This document shows positions 20,732 to 31,849 of a stretch of 64,000 nucleotides of DNA, piece by piece. The stretch is taken from NCBI RefSeq assembly GCF_030864005.1, contig NZ_CP132976.1:3658001-3722000 (forward strand), read 5' to 3'. Below the pieces are notes generated by a model. It did not search any database, was not told where the DNA came from, and worked only from the letters and a program-made list of their open reading frames with translations. How positions within the stretch are numbered: the first letter of the stretch is position 1; the number at the start of each line of letters is the position of its first letter. Both the position numbers and the translations under genes were made by a program. The stretch is from Achromobacter seleniivolatilans (GTDB lineage: Bacteria > Pseudomonadota > Gammaproteobacteria > Burkholderiales > Burkholderiaceae_B).

Positions 20732-23121
20732 GCTTCCTCTCGGGCGGCGGCGGCAGCCGGGACCAGAATTTCCCGGTTGCCATTGGATTGCATCGCCGAC
20801 ACCATACCTGATTGCTCCATTTGCTCGAGTAACCGGGCCGCACGGTTGTAACCAATGCGCAGATGGCGCTGCACCAGCGAGATCGACGCGCGGCGGTGCT
20901 TGAGCACCACTTCGCATGCCTGGTCGTACATCGGGTCGGATTCGGCATCGCCACCGATACCGGTAACGCTGCTGGCGCCTTCGCCGTTGTCGCCCTCGAC
21001 CCCGCCTTCCAGCAGGCCCTCGATATAGTTGGGTTCGCCCTGAGCCTTCAGGCTTTCCACGACTCGGTGCACTTCATCGTCGCTGCAGAACGCGCCGTGT
21101 ACGCGCACCGGCAAGCCGGTGCCCGGCGGCATGTAGAGCATGTCGCCCTGACCCAGCAAGGTCTCGGCGCCCATCTGATCAAGAATGGTGCGGGAATCGA
21201 TCTTGGACGACACCTGGAACGCGATGCGCGTCGGAATGTTCGCTTTGATCAGGCCCGTGATGACGTCCACGCTGGGGCGCTGCGTGGCCAGGATCAAGTG
21301 AATGCCAGCCGCGCGCGCTTTCTGCGCCAGGCGGGCAATGAGTTCTTCGATCTTCTTACCCACCACCATCATCAAATCGGCCAATTCGTCGATGACCACC
21401 ACGATGGTAGGCAGGGTCGACAAGGGCTCGGGCTGATCCGGCGTCAGCGAGAATGGGTTAGGAATCGGCTCTTCGCGTTTGATCGCATCGCGAATCTTGG
21501 TGTTGTAGCCAGCCAGGTTGCGCACGCCCATCTTGCTCATCAGGCGGTAACGCTTTTCCATTTCTCCGACGCACCAGTTCAGCGCGTTGGCAGCATGACG
21601 CATATCGGTGACGACTGGCGCCAGCAGATGCGGGATACCTTCGTAGACGCTCATTTCAAGCATCTTCGGGTCGATCAGGATCAGGCGGGTATGGGACGCG
21701 TCGGCCTTATACAGCAAGGACAGGATCATCGCGTTGATCCCCACGGATTTGCCCGAACCGGTTGTACCTGCCACCAGCAGGTGAGGCATCTTGGCCAGGT
21801 CGGCCACTACCGGATTGCCGGCGATGTCCTTGCCCAGCGCCATCGTCACCACGGAATGGCTGGCGTGATAGGTCTGCGAACCCAGAATCTCCGACAGACG
21901 CACCATCTGGCGGCGCGGGTTGGGCAATTCCAGGCCCATCAGATTCTTGCCGGGTATGGTTTCCACCACCCGGATGCTGACCAGACTGAGCGCCCGGGCC
22001 AGATCCTTGGCCAGGTTGACGATCTGGCTGCCCTTCACGCCAGTGGCCGGTTCGATTTCGTAGCGCGTAATGACCGGCCCGGCCTGTGCTGCCACCACCG
22101 TGACGGATACGCCAAAGTCGGCCAGCTTCTTTTCAATCAGGCGCGACGTGAATTCGATGGTTTCGGCCGACACCGTTTCCTGGTTGGACAACGGCGGATC
22201 AAGCAAGCTGATGGCAGGCAGGTCGCCTTCGGCCCCGCCGGACGGCGCGAAGAACAGCGACTGCTGCTTTTCCTTTTCGACGCGTTCGGATTTGGGCACG
22301 ACGGTAATGGCCGGTTCAATACGGACCGGTTGTTCGTGCACCAGCTTTTCCTGCTTGGCTTCCACCTGCTCGGTACGCACCGCCTTGGCCACCTGACCAA
22401 CCTTGCGGTCTTCGCGTGCGGCATAGGAATTGCGGATGCGGCGGATGATGCCTTCCATCCACGAGCCCACGCGCTCGGCCACGGCCAGCCACGAAAACGA
22501 GAAAAACAGGCTCAGGCCAATCGCCAGCATGACCAAAAAGGCCAGCGTGCTTCCGGTAAATCCGATACTGCGGCCGATCAGGTCGGCCAAGGTGTGGCCG
22601 ATGACCCCGCCGGCGCCGCTGGCGGTTTCCGAGGCGCCGGGCAAATGTGTGCCCCGGCTGGTCAAACGCAGGGCTTCCATGCCCAGCGATCCGACCAGCA
22701 GCAGGACAAAGCCTATGCCCTCTTCCCAGTGGACACGTGGCAACACTTCCGGTTGCTTACTATTAGTTACCTTGAGCTGCGCAGCCAGGCGCCGATAACC
22801 GGCGCGGACACGATGCAGCAGCAGGATGACCCACCACCAGGCGGAAAATCCGAACAAATATAGGAGGATGTCGGCCAGATAGGCCCCCAACCGGCCCCCG
22901 TGGTTACGGACCACGTCTCCTGGAACAGAGTGCGACCAGCCAGGGTCAGACGCACTCCAAGTGGCCAGCACGAGGGTGAGCCAGGCCGCCAGGGCGGCAA
23001 ACAGAATCCAGCGGGCTTCGCGCAGCAACGCGGAAATACGCGTTTGTAGCGGCGAAGGCCCGTTGCGGGTGTTGCGCGAGGCGCGCGGAGAAGCAGTCGA
23101 GATACGCGGCATGCGGCTCAT
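20728..23121 (-). CDS. ftsK: DNA translocase FtsK
   Basis: 797 residues. A septal DNA pump that clears chromosomes from the division plane and activates XerCD at dif. The N-terminus has four membrane segments (about 38-56, 82-104, 135-153, 180-210). A fairly short linker (about 225-330) follows, then the RecA-type motor: Walker [12 protein letters not shown] near residue 450, Walker [17 protein letters not shown], and [18 protein letters not shown]. The C-terminal 60 residues form the winged-helix gamma domain ([25 protein letters not shown]) that reads KOPS sequences. Divergent from trxB. Confidence 0.97.
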   Translation of the reverse strand: MSRMPRISTASPRASRNTRNGPSPLQTRISALLREARWILFAALAAWLTLVLATWSASDPGWSHSVPGDVVRNHGGRLGAYLADILLYLFGFSAWWWVILLLHRVRAGYRRLAAQLKVTNSKQPEVLPRVHWEEGIGFVLLLVGSLGMEALRLTSRGTHLPGASETASGAGGVIGHTLADLIGRSIGFTGSTLAFLVMLAIGLSLFFSFSWLAVAERVGSWMEGIIRRIRNSYAAREDRKVGQVAKAVRTEQVEAKQEKLVHEQPVRIEPAITVVPKSERVEKEKQQSLFFAPSGGAEGDLPAISLLDPPLSNQETVSAETIEFTSRLIEKKLADFGVSVTVVAAQAGPVITRYEIEPATGVKGSQIVNLAKDLARALSLVSIRVVETIPGKNLMGLELPNPRRQMVRLSEILGSQTYHASHSVVTMALGKDIAGNPVVADLAKMPHLLVAGTTGSGKSVGINAMILSLLYKADASHTRLILIDPKMLEMSVYEGIPHLLAPVVTDMRHAANALNWCVGEMEKRYRLMSKMGVRNLAGYNTKIRDAIKREEPIPNPFSLTPDQPEPLSTLPTIVVVIDELADLMMVVGKKIEELIARLAQKARAAGIHLILATQRPSVDVITGLIKANIPTRIAFQVSSKIDSRTILDQMGAETLLGQGDMLYMPPGTGLPVRVHGAFCSDDEVHRVVESLKAQGEPNYIEGLLEGGVEGDNGEGASSVTGIGGDAESDPMYDQACEVVLKHRRASISLVQRHLRIGYNRAARLLEQMEQSGMVSAMQSNGNREILVPAAAAAREEA

Positions 23122-23142
23122 TATAATTGGGCGTTAACCTAA

Positions 23143-24765
<1,623 letters not shown>

Positions 24766-24769
<4 letters not shown>

Positions 24770-25095
24770 AATGGCTCTATCTGGGCGTGGCGATCATCGC
24801 CGAGATCTTCGCCACCAGCGCCCTGAAAAGCTCTGAGGGCTTTTCCCGCCTGACGCCGTCCATCATTACGGTTTTCGGCTACATGATCTCGTTCTATTTC
24901 CTGTCGCTGACCCTGCGTGAACTGCCCGTGGGCATCGCCTACGCGGTCTGGTCCGGCGTGGGCATTGTGCTGATCTCGATAGTGGGGGCCGTGTTCTTCA
25001 AGCAGCACCTGGACACGCCTGCGCTGATCGGCATCGGGCTCATCATCGCCGGCGTTGTGGTGATGAACGTGTTTTCGAAATCCGTCTCGCATTGA
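24766..25095 (+). CDS. Small multidrug resistance (EmrE-type) exporter
   Basis: 109 residues with four transmembrane helices, the exact size of the family. The essential glutamate is present in helix 1 ([17 protein letters not shown], Glu13), and helix 3 has [19 protein letters not shown], nearly the EmrE text. Proton-coupled efflux of cationic compounds as a dimer in the inner membrane. ATGA overlap with the Smr gene. Confidence 0.95.
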
Positions 25096-25121
25096 CGCGC
25101 GCCGCAGCGGGTCACGCGCGG

Positions 25122-25730
25122 ATGGTGCTGCTGCGCTGGATGGCGGCCTGGCTGTGCCTGGGCTGCCTGTTCGCTGGCAGTGCAATGGCGCAAGAATTCA
25201 ATCGCGCTACCGAACTCAAGCGCTACCGGGTCTGGCTGCAAGACTTCAAAGAAGACATGGATCGGCTATCTGCCGTCCGCACGCCCCTGACTGACGCGCA
25301 GTTGGACACCATGTTCGAACGCACGGTGGTGCCCGGTTCGCGCGGCGCAGGATTCATTCGCAAGTCGTTCACCCAGCGCGGCAGCGATGGCGCCTACCTG
25401 CCGGTGCACGGACCCCGTAGCGTGTTCATTGGCGTGTTGGAAACCGGCATTCCGGCAGGCCAGGGCGGCATCTACCCGGAGACGGAAGCCAGCCTTAAAG
25501 GCACGGATCTGACTGTCTGGTACATGCACGTCGATGTGGGCGACATGACCAATACCTATCTGCTGTCGCCCGAGCATTTCCAGCCCTATCGCTTGCCAGC
25601 CGCCGGCACGCTGGAGCGCAACGCCTACCCCTTTCTGCTGATGGATACCCAACACGGCGCGCTGCGCCTGGGCGGCGTCAGCAATGAGCTGTGGGGATTG
25701 ATCGTGTATTTGAGCAATGCCGCGCGCTAA
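25122..25730 (+). CDS. Exported protein of unknown function
   Basis: 202 residues from the ATG at 25122; the TTG at 25092 inside the upstream gene is an alternative start. Signal peptide of about 20-23 residues (MVLLRWMAAWLCLGCLFAGSAMAQ). The mature part is a soluble domain with DFKEDMDRLSAVRTPLTDAQLDTMFERTVVPGSRGAGF and GVLETGIPAGQGGIYPETEASLKGTDLTVWYMHVD. No family recognised. Overlaps the next exported protein by 14 bp, and the two probably act together in the periplasm or cell envelope. Confidence 0.75.
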   Translation: MVLLRWMAAWLCLGCLFAGSAMAQEFNRATELKRYRVWLQDFKEDMDRLSAVRTPLTDAQLDTMFERTVVPGSRGAGFIRKSFTQRGSDGAYLPVHGPRSVFIGVLETGIPAGQGGIYPETEASLKGTDLTVWYMHVDVGDMTNTYLLSPEHFQPYRLPAAGTLERNAYPFLLMDTQHGALRLGGVSNELWGLIVYLSNAAR

Positions 25731-26856
25731 CGCCACCCTGCAAGGGCTGGCCTTTATGGCTCTGGCCCTGAGCCCCGCATGGGCACACGCCCTTTGCCAG
25801 CCTATGGCCGCAGCTGGCCAACGGGAAACCGTGGTGGCCGGCGTCTCGCTGGATGACACCAATACCCTGCTGGCGCTGGATGGTTCGCGCATCAAGACCT
25901 GGGAACCTCATGTGGGCGTGGAAATCGGACGGCGCGCCGCACCTGTCATCTGGGCGGAACGCGTGGACTGGTCTGTCTATGCCGCAGCGCCGGACGCCCG
26001 CATCGGCCCCACGCTGCTGCGCTTTGAACGTGGCGCTGACGGTGTCCGGCATCTTTGCGGCATCGCGCAGTACAACCCAAATATCGTCGACCAAACACAG
26101 GCCTCCGGTCAGGCCTCGCTGCCCAAACCGGAAGCCGAGACGCGTTTTCTCTATGAAAACAACGGCCGCCTGTACGGCTATGAACTGCGGTCGTACGCCC
26201 ACGATGGCACGCCAAATACGCCATTGCGCTACTGCTTCCGCTATGACGGCAACGGCTGGCTGGCTGAACGTAGCGCCAACGCTTGCAACGAGCCGCCCCA
26301 GCCCCTGGCGCGCTATGTCCATGACGCGGCCGGCCGGCTGCTGCGCACGATTTCCTACGTAGAAAATCAAGGCGATGCGATCGAGGTTGTGGTGTACGAC
26401 AGCGACGGCAACCCCGCGCAACGCTACCGCCGCCAAAGACTGGACTGGAAGAATGAAAAGCTGATGCTGGGCCTGCCGTTCCGCGAGCGCCCGTCGGAAT
26501 ATGCGGTCCTGGTGCTGCCCGGCCCGAACTGGAAGGCGCCCGCCATGGAATCCAGCCACTATGACTGGGCCATCGTGCAGCCCAAGGGCAAGGGCAGCGG
26601 GCAGGACATCTACGAAGCCCGCCGCGACCCGGCGTCGGTGCTGGCTAGCGGCAATAGCGGTGCAAACGGCCAGTTCGACGTCACGCCAGCACAACGCCAG
26701 CGCATTTGGGACGCCGCAGGCCAGACGCCGGGCGGTGTGCAATGGCTATGGGCGCCTGGCCAGACGTACACACTGCTGCAATCCCTACCTGAAGCCGTCT
26801 GGGCGGCTTGCACCGATCCTGAAAACCGCCAGCCCGAGGCCTGCGGCGCGCGTTAA
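25717..26856 (+). CDS. Exported protein with YD/RHS-like segments, function unknown
   Basis: 379 residues. Signal peptide of about 25 residues (LQGLAFMALALSPAWAHA, cleaved near Cys27). The centre has segments that resemble YD repeats: FRYDGNGWLAE, YVHDAAGRLLRTISY and VYDSDGNPAQRYR, as in RHS-type beta-strand coils, but far fewer than in toxin proteins. No toxin domain is seen. Translated with overlap from the upstream exported protein. Its TAA stop overlaps the convergent stop of the sodium symporter (shared TTAA). Confidence 0.72.
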   Translation: MPRANATLQGLAFMALALSPAWAHALCQPMAAAGQRETVVAGVSLDDTNTLLALDGSRIKTWEPHVGVEIGRRAAPVIWAERVDWSVYAAAPDARIGPTLLRFERGADGVRHLCGIAQYNPNIVDQTQASGQASLPKPEAETRFLYENNGRLYGYELRSYAHDGTPNTPLRYCFRYDGNGWLAERSANACNEPPQPLARYVHDAAGRLLRTISYVENQGDAIEVVVYDSDGNPAQRYRRQRLDWKNEKLMLGLPFRERPSEYAVLVLPGPNWKAPAMESSHYDWAIVQPKGKGSGQDIYEARRDPASVLASGNSGANGQFDVTPAQRQRIWDAAGQTPGGVQWLWAPGQTYTLLQSLPEAVWAACTDPENRQPEACGAR

Positions 26857-28943
26857 GCGTTCTCGCTGGGCGGCCGCGGCGCGCCCGGGTGCCGCAAATA
26901 ATCCACCAGCGCCAATGTCGCGCTATCCGGCGGCGGCGTCAGCAAAGACACCACGATGATGGTCAGGAAGGCTACTGGCGCACCGAACACGCCCGCCGCA
27001 ATCGGCTGAATTCCCCACCACAGATCCACGGGCTGCGTACGCGATATGCCCAGCACCCATTCCCGCAGCCACGGATGCGTGTGCGTCATATAGGCAAAGG
27101 TCGCCGCCAGCCCCGCCACCATTCCCAACGTGGCGCCCCACTTGTTGGCGCGCCGCCAGAACACGCCCATGACCAGCGCCGGAAAGAAGGACGAGGCCGC
27201 GAACGAGAACGCAGCCGACACCATGAACAGAATATCCGCAGGTTTGCGCGCCGCAACCCAAGCCGCGCCAAAGGCCACCACCAGCAGCAGGATTTTCGAC
27301 ACCATGACACGGCGCGCTGCCGACATGCGCGGCGACACCATCCGGTACCACATGTCGTGCGAGAGCGAATTGGACAAGGTCAGCAGCAAACCATCCGCGG
27401 TCGACAGGGCTGCCGCCAGCCCGCCGGCCGCAACCAGTCCGGAAATCACATAGGGCAGCCCGCCGATCTCGGGCATGGCCAGCACTACGACGTCCGCCCC
27501 CATGCTTATCTCACTCAGTTGCACCACACCGTCGCGGTTGATGTCGGTGACATCCAGCAGATTGCTATCGACCGCACTCCACGCATGCACCCAGTTGGGC
27601 AGACTCAGGAAGTTGGACCCCACCACCTGGGTATACACCTCGTACTTGACCAGTAGCGCCAGCGCTGGCGCCATGAAGTACAGCAACAGAATGAACAGCA
27701 ACGACCAGCACACCGATTTGCGCGCCTCGATGACCGATGGCGTGGTGTATGACCGCATCAAGATGTGCGGCATCCCTGCCGTTCCCAGCATCAGGCACAA
27801 CACCAGCGCCAGGAAGTTGATGCGCATATTGCGCCGTTCCTCGGGGTCCTTGGCGGGAAACGGTTCCGCGTGCGGCGTAAGCGGCGCGGCTCGGGCCTCG
27901 TAGGTGGCTTTGGATTGGGACCAGGCAATGCGCGCCTCTTCGACGCTGGCAGGGTATGCGGCCAGTTCCCGTTCGACGGAACGCAGCTCGACCATCGGCG
28001 CGTCACCGGCATTCAACTGCGCCAGACGGCTGCGCAGCTTGTCTTTTTCCAGCGCCCAGGATTCAGGCAGCGCCTGCACCCGCTGCGCCATTTCATCGGC
28101 ATGCTTCTGCCACAGCCGGCGCACCTCGATCTCGGACGGATCGTTCTGCAAATAGACTTCTTTCTCTGTCACCTGCTGCAGCACCACGCCCGCCGACAAT
28201 TGCGGCACTGGCATATTGGTGTGCTTGATCGACAGCCATACCACCGGCACCAGATAGGCGATGACCAAAATAATGTATTGGCCTACCTGCGTCCATGTGA
28301 CGGCGCGCATGCCGCCCAGGAATGAACAGACCAGCATGCCGCCCAGCGCAACAAAGATGCCGAGCTCGAACGAAATGCCGGTCATGCGCGTGGTGATGAT
28401 GCCCACGCCATAAATCTGGGCAACCAGATAGGTGAACGAACACAGAATGGCGCACGCCACGCCCGCCATGCGCGGCATGTTGCCGCCGTAGCGGGCGCCC
28501 ATGAAATCGGGAATGGTGTATTGGCCGAAACGGCGCAGGTAGGGCGCCAGCAGCATGGCCACCAGCACGTATCCCCCCGTCCATCCCATGATGTACGCCA
28601 AGCCGCCATACCCGGTCAGGTACAGCGTGCCCGCAACCCCGATGAACGAGGCCACGGACATCCAGTCCGCGGCGGTCGCCATGCCGTTATAGATGGCCGG
28701 CACCCGGCGGCCGGCCACATAGTATTCAACCTGGTCTGAAGTGCGGCAGACGATGCCGATGCCCGCGTACAAGCTGACCGTGACCAGCAGGAACACATAG
28801 CCGATCCAATTGCGCGGCATGCCCAGAATTTCGGCCAGCGCCATCAGCAGAATCATCAGCGCGAAGCCTGCCGTGTACAGCACGTAGATGCGGCGCAACC
28901 GGATACTGAACTCTTGGGGAGTGTCTCCGCTGAAAAACGGCAT
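26853..28943 (-). CDS. Sodium:solute symporter large subunit (VC_2705-like SSS family)
   Basis: 696 residues with 12-13 membrane segments. Related to acetate/propionate permeases (ActP), with the SSS signature region VISGLVAAGGLAAALSTADGLLLTLSNSLSHD. Two odd insertions: a hydrophilic, coiled-coil-like segment at about 241-372 between membrane helices, and DINRDGVVQLSE at 467-478, a textbook 12-residue EF-hand calcium loop. The DUF4212 small subunit is encoded immediately upstream (stop and start share one base), a pairing typical of this two-component symporter subgroup. Likely imports a small organic anion with sodium; the substrate is uncertain. Confidence 0.92.
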   Translation of the reverse strand: MPFFSGDTPQEFSIRLRRIYVLYTAGFALMILLMALAEILGMPRNWIGYVFLLVTVSLYAGIGIVCRTSDQVEYYVAGRRVPAIYNGMATAADWMSVASFIGVAGTLYLTGYGGLAYIMGWTGGYVLVAMLLAPYLRRFGQYTIPDFMGARYGGNMPRMAGVACAILCSFTYLVAQIYGVGIITTRMTGISFELGIFVALGGMLVCSFLGGMRAVTWTQVGQYIILVIAYLVPVVWLSIKHTNMPVPQLSAGVVLQQVTEKEVYLQNDPSEIEVRRLWQKHADEMAQRVQALPESWALEKDKLRSRLAQLNAGDAPMVELRSVERELAAYPASVEEARIAWSQSKATYEARAAPLTPHAEPFPAKDPEERRNMRINFLALVLCLMLGTAGMPHILMRSYTTPSVIEARKSVCWSLLFILLLYFMAPALALLVKYEVYTQVVGSNFLSLPNWVHAWSAVDSNLLDVTDINRDGVVQLSEISMGADVVVLAMPEIGGLPYVISGLVAAGGLAAALSTADGLLLTLSNSLSHDMWYRMVSPRMSAARRVMVSKILLLVVAFGAAWVAARKPADILFMVSAAFSFAASSFFPALVMGVFWRRANKWGATLGMVAGLAATFAYMTHTHPWLREWVLGISRTQPVDLWWGIQPIAAGVFGAPVAFLTIIVVSLLTPPPDSATLALVDYLRHPGAPRPPSENA

Positions 28944-29224
28944 CAGCGATCTCCCCCGGTTTCTTCGGCGCGCTCATCGGCGCGATTCATGACCCGGGCG
29001 TAGACAGCAATGATGATCAGGTAAGCCAGCGGCGCGCCGTAAGCCGCCATCCAGAACGAGAACGGCCAGCCTATGAAATCAAAATTCAGGCTGCGCGCGA
29101 AGAATGAGGGGATGAATGTCAGTGCCGCCCAGACGACAAGCAGCAACAAGATCAGCCGCAAGTTGCGGCGCCAATAGGGGGTGGACACAGAAGAGGTCGG
29201 TGACGAAGCGCGGGATTCCGGCAT
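28943..29224 (-). CDS. DUF4212 sodium:solute symporter small subunit
   Basis: 93 residues with two membrane helices (about 22-42 and 51-77). The YWRRNLRLILLLLVVW opening and DFIGWPFSFWMAAYGAPLAYLIIIAVYARVMNR are the family's conserved parts. It overlaps the large subunit by one base (TGATG), implying coupled translation and stoichiometric assembly in the inner membrane. Confidence 0.93.
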   Translation of the reverse strand: MPESRASSPTSSVSTPYWRRNLRLILLLLVVWAALTFIPSFFARSLNFDFIGWPFSFWMAAYGAPLAYLIIIAVYARVMNRADERAEETGGDR

Positions 29225-29309
29225 AGCTAGGATGTTCAGACCCTACCTGAATAGCGCGAAACGCTGCGTCTGAAAAGCCTTTGCTGAAGAAATCCAGGCT
29301 TTTTATGCG

Positions 29310-29359
29310 ACAACGGCTGGCACTGCCTGGTGCCAGCCGTTGTGCGTTTTGCTTTTTTT
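29310..29359 (+). terminator. Strong terminator-like hairpin with no plus-strand gene before it
   Basis: ACAACGGCTGGCA (29310-29322) pairs perfectly with 29331-29343 around an 8-base loop and is followed by GCGTTTTGCTTTTTTT. On the plus strand this is a canonical intrinsic terminator, yet the nearest upstream gene is on the minus strand. Confidence 0.7.
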
Positions 29360-29472
29360 GAGTACTGCTTTACTTTTTTTATGTACCGGTGCCGCCGGTA
29401 TTTGCCCATGCAGGGCTTTGTCTCCTCACCTGCATGGGAAGAGATTCTGCACCAAGTGCGGGATTGTCACAC

Positions 29473-29487
29473 TAGGGGAATGCCCTA
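29473..29487. promoter_or_regulatory. Candidate operator TAGGG-N5-CCCTA upstream of the symporter
   Basis: A 15-bp perfect inverted repeat about 250 bp ahead of the DUF4212 start. Size and symmetry suit a dimeric regulator, perhaps LuxR/NarL type as controls some acetate-type symporters; this assignment is a guess. Confidence 0.35.
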
Positions 29488-29681
29488 AGACGGAGCATTC
29501 ATTTGCATATTCTATGCACCACAGCGGTGCATTTTGACCGCAAAGTACTAAATATTGGGATTTTTTGTCCGAAACCCACGAATTGAGCCCAATTCAGGAA
29601 TCGCGACAATCCCGAAATATGACGCCCGCCACCGCGTTGTGCCCGGAAACGGGCGCGAGCCTTGGGCCCTCGGCGGGCATC

Positions 29682-29739
29682 TTTATATCCCGTTTACACC
29701 CCCTGCCCAAACCTATATCCCGTTTTTACCCCCTGCTCC
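29682..29739 (+). promoter_or_regulatory. Two tandem KdpE-like boxes
   Basis: TATATCCCGTTTACACCCCC starts at 29684 and TATATCCCGTTTTTACCCCC at 29714, exactly 30 bp apart (three helical turns). Both resemble the E. coli KdpE operator, which combines a TTTATA element with TTTTTTACACCCCG. They lie 108-165 bp before the first small gene of the kdp operon, whose last gene encodes KdpE. Confidence 0.75.
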
Positions 29740-29846
29740 GTAACCTGCCGGTGTCCTGATTGGTCACCTGGCCTGCCCGGCGCGCATCCGCTATTGCCGC
29801 GCAGGCCCGTCGTTCGAAGGGAGCGCTGCTCCCGGGAGGAAAAAAC

Positions 29847-29945
29847 GTGGATGCCATCTATATCGCCGTCTTCGCCGTCATGGCCGGGCTGACTGTTGCC
29901 CTGCTCTGGTTCTGCGAAGCCCTGTCTACCGGAGAGCCGTCATGA
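29847..29945 (+). CDS. Small membrane peptide preceding kdpF
   Basis: 32 residues from a GTG at 29847 with GGGAGGA upstream. One hydrophobic helix ([22 protein letters not shown]) and a short polar tail. Its TGA overlaps the kdpF ATG (ATGA), so it is translated as the first cistron of the kdp operon. Similar tiny cistrons with the pattern MD-x-(I/L)Y-x-A...CE-x-L occur ahead of kdpF in some beta- and gammaproteobacteria (recalled, not searched), and their function is not established. It may be a second KdpF-like stabilising subunit. Confidence 0.75.
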   Translation: MDAIYIAVFAVMAGLTVALLWFCEALSTGEPS

Positions 29946-30031
29946 ACTGGCTCTATTGGGTCAGCGGCCTGACGGCCGCCCTGCTGTTTGTATACCTGCT
30001 GGTCGCCCTGTTCAAACCGGAGAAATTCTGA
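29942..30031 (+). CDS. kdpF: Potassium-transporting ATPase subunit KdpF
   Basis: 29 residues, [10 protein letters not shown] then one membrane helix and the typical end LFKPEKF. KdpF is a single-span, lipid-like stabiliser of the KdpABC complex. Its stop overlaps the kdpA start (TGATG) and its start overlaps the upstream peptide's stop. Too short for most automated gene calls. Confidence 0.92.
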   Translation: MNWLYWVSGLTAALLFVYLLVALFKPEKF

Positions 30032-31827
30032 TGACCGCCGAATTCGTCGGATTGCTGGTCGTGTACCTGGCAGTCCTGCTTGCGATAGCGCCCCTGCTCG
30101 GGCGCTACATCCGCATCACAATGGAAAACGGGCAATCCCGGCTGACCGCCTGGGGCCGCCCGCTGGAGCGCGGCATCTACCGGCTTGCGGGCATCGACCC
30201 GCAGGCCGAGATGGGCTGGAAGCGCTATGCGTTGGCCGTGCTGGCCTTCAACATTCTTGGCATCGTCGTGGTCTACGCCCTGCAACGGCTCCAGGGCATG
30301 CTGCCGCTGAACCCGGCAGGCATGGGCGCCGTGACGCCGGACTCCGCGCTGAACACCGCCATCAGCTTTGTCGCCAATACCAATTGGCAAGGCTACGCCG
30401 GCGAATCCACGATGAGTTACCTGACGCAGATGCTGGCGTTGACGGTGCAGAACTTCGTGTCGGCTGCCACCGGTATCGCCGTACTGTTCGCGCTGATCCG
30501 CGGCCTGGCGCGCCACTGTTCCGCTACCGTAGGCAACTTCTGGGCTGACATGGTCCGCTGCACGCTGTACGTGCTGCTGCCCCTGTCTTTCATTCTGGCC
30601 CTGGCCCTGGTCAGCCAAGGCGTGATCCAGAACTTCAGCCCCTATCAAGACGTGCAGACGGTTGAAGCCGTGCATTACGACCAGCCGCGCGTGGATGCGC
30701 AGGGCCAGCCCGTGCTGGACGCCAAGGGCCAGGGAGTGACCGACCCCGCCGTCGCCACCACGCAAACGCTGGCCATGGGTCCAGTGGCGTCGCAAGAGGC
30801 CATCAAGCTGCTGGGTACCAACGGCGGCGGTTTCTTCAATGCCAACTCGGCGCATCCCTTCGAGAATCCCACGCCGCTGGCAAACTTCCTGCAAATGCTG
30901 GCCATCCTGGCGATACCCGCGGCGCTGTGCTTCACCTTCGGCGAAATGGTGGGTAGCCGGCGCCAGGGCATCGCGATCCTGGCCGCAATGACACTGCTGT
31001 TTGCGGTCTTTGCGCTCACGACCGCGTACTTTGAACAGCAGCCCAATCCCATGGCCGCGCAAGCAGGCGCCGACAGCACGCTCAGCGCGTTCTCGCCGGG
31101 CGGCAATATGGAAGGCAAGGAAACGCGCTTCGGTATCGCCGCCACATCGCTGTTTGCCACCGTCACCACGGCCGCGTCCTGCGGCGCGGTCAATGGCATG
31201 CACGACTCGCTGACCGCAATGGGAGGATTGTCGCCGATGCTTCTGATGCAGCTGGGCGAAGTGGTCTACGGCGGCGTGGGCTCCGGCCTGTACGGGATGC
31301 TGGCCTTTGCGATTCTGGGTGTCTTTATTGCCGGCCTGATGATCGGCCGCACCCCTGAATACCTGGGCAAGAAGATCGAAGCCTATGACATGAAGATGGT
31401 GTCCATCGTCATCCTGGCCACGCCTTTGCTGGTGCTGGGCGGGACGGCGCTGGCCGTGTCCGTGTCTGCGGGCCAGGCGGGAGTGCTGAATCCCGGCATC
31501 CATGGGTTCTCGGAAATCCTGTATGCGCTTTCTTCGGCCGCCAACAACAACGGCAGCGCGTTTGCTGGCTTGTCCGCGAATACGCCCTTCTACAACGTGC
31601 TGCTGGGCATCGCGATGTGGTTCGGACGCTTCGCCGTGATCATTGCCGTGCTTGCCATGGCCGGGTCCCTGGCGGCCAAACGCCGGCTGCCTGCCGGACC
31701 CGGCAGCATGCCCACCACCGGCCCCCTCTTCGTGGTGCTGCTTATCGGCGCCGTGCTGCTGGTGGGCGCCCTGACATATGTGCCCGCGCTGGCCTTGGGC
31801 CCGGTCGCGGAACACCTGCAACCCTGA
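30031..31827 (+). CDS. kdpA: Potassium-transporting ATPase potassium-binding subunit KdpA
   Basis: 598 residues from the ATG at 30031 that overlaps kdpF. A channel-like membrane protein with ten helices and four pore loops that selects and passes K+. The selectivity-filter region [18 protein letters not shown] and [22 protein letters not shown] are clear, as are [19 protein letters not shown] and [19 protein letters not shown]. Forms the KdpFABC pump with KdpB and KdpC, induced by K+ limitation. Confidence 0.98.
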   Translation: MTAEFVGLLVVYLAVLLAIAPLLGRYIRITMENGQSRLTAWGRPLERGIYRLAGIDPQAEMGWKRYALAVLAFNILGIVVVYALQRLQGMLPLNPAGMGAVTPDSALNTAISFVANTNWQGYAGESTMSYLTQMLALTVQNFVSAATGIAVLFALIRGLARHCSATVGNFWADMVRCTLYVLLPLSFILALALVSQGVIQNFSPYQDVQTVEAVHYDQPRVDAQGQPVLDAKGQGVTDPAVATTQTLAMGPVASQEAIKLLGTNGGGFFNANSAHPFENPTPLANFLQMLAILAIPAALCFTFGEMVGSRRQGIAILAAMTLLFAVFALTTAYFEQQPNPMAAQAGADSTLSAFSPGGNMEGKETRFGIAATSLFATVTTAASCGAVNGMHDSLTAMGGLSPMLLMQLGEVVYGGVGSGLYGMLAFAILGVFIAGLMIGRTPEYLGKKIEAYDMKMVSIVILATPLLVLGGTALAVSVSAGQAGVLNPGIHGFSEILYALSSAANNNGSAFAGLSANTPFYNVLLGIAMWFGRFAVIIAVLAMAGSLAAKRRLPAGPGSMPTTGPLFVVLLIGAVLLVGALTYVPALALGPVAEHLQP

Positions 31828-31849
31828 ATGCAACAGGCTAGGAAAGAAA

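Larger units (their letters stand above)
29225..29846. other. 622-bp gene-free region rich in hairpins between symporter and kdp operon
   Basis: No protein gene is convincing here. From left to right: a 13-bp perfect stem-loop with T run (29310-29359); TACCGG-CCGGTA (about 29383-29399); CCCATGCAG-CTGCATGGG (29405-29438); TAGGG-N5-CCCTA (29473-29487); ATGCACC-ACAGC-GGTGCAT followed by TTTT (about 29514-29536); a GAATTG-AGCC-CAATTC palindrome near 29578; then the two KdpE-like boxes (29682-29739). The right part is the kdp regulatory region. The left part may carry the promoter and operators of the symporter and possibly a small RNA. Confidence 0.6.

Noticed and set aside
20863..22863. 666-codon open frame opposite ftsK
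   Set aside because: Same effect; ftsK on the other strand has complete motor and gamma-domain motifs.
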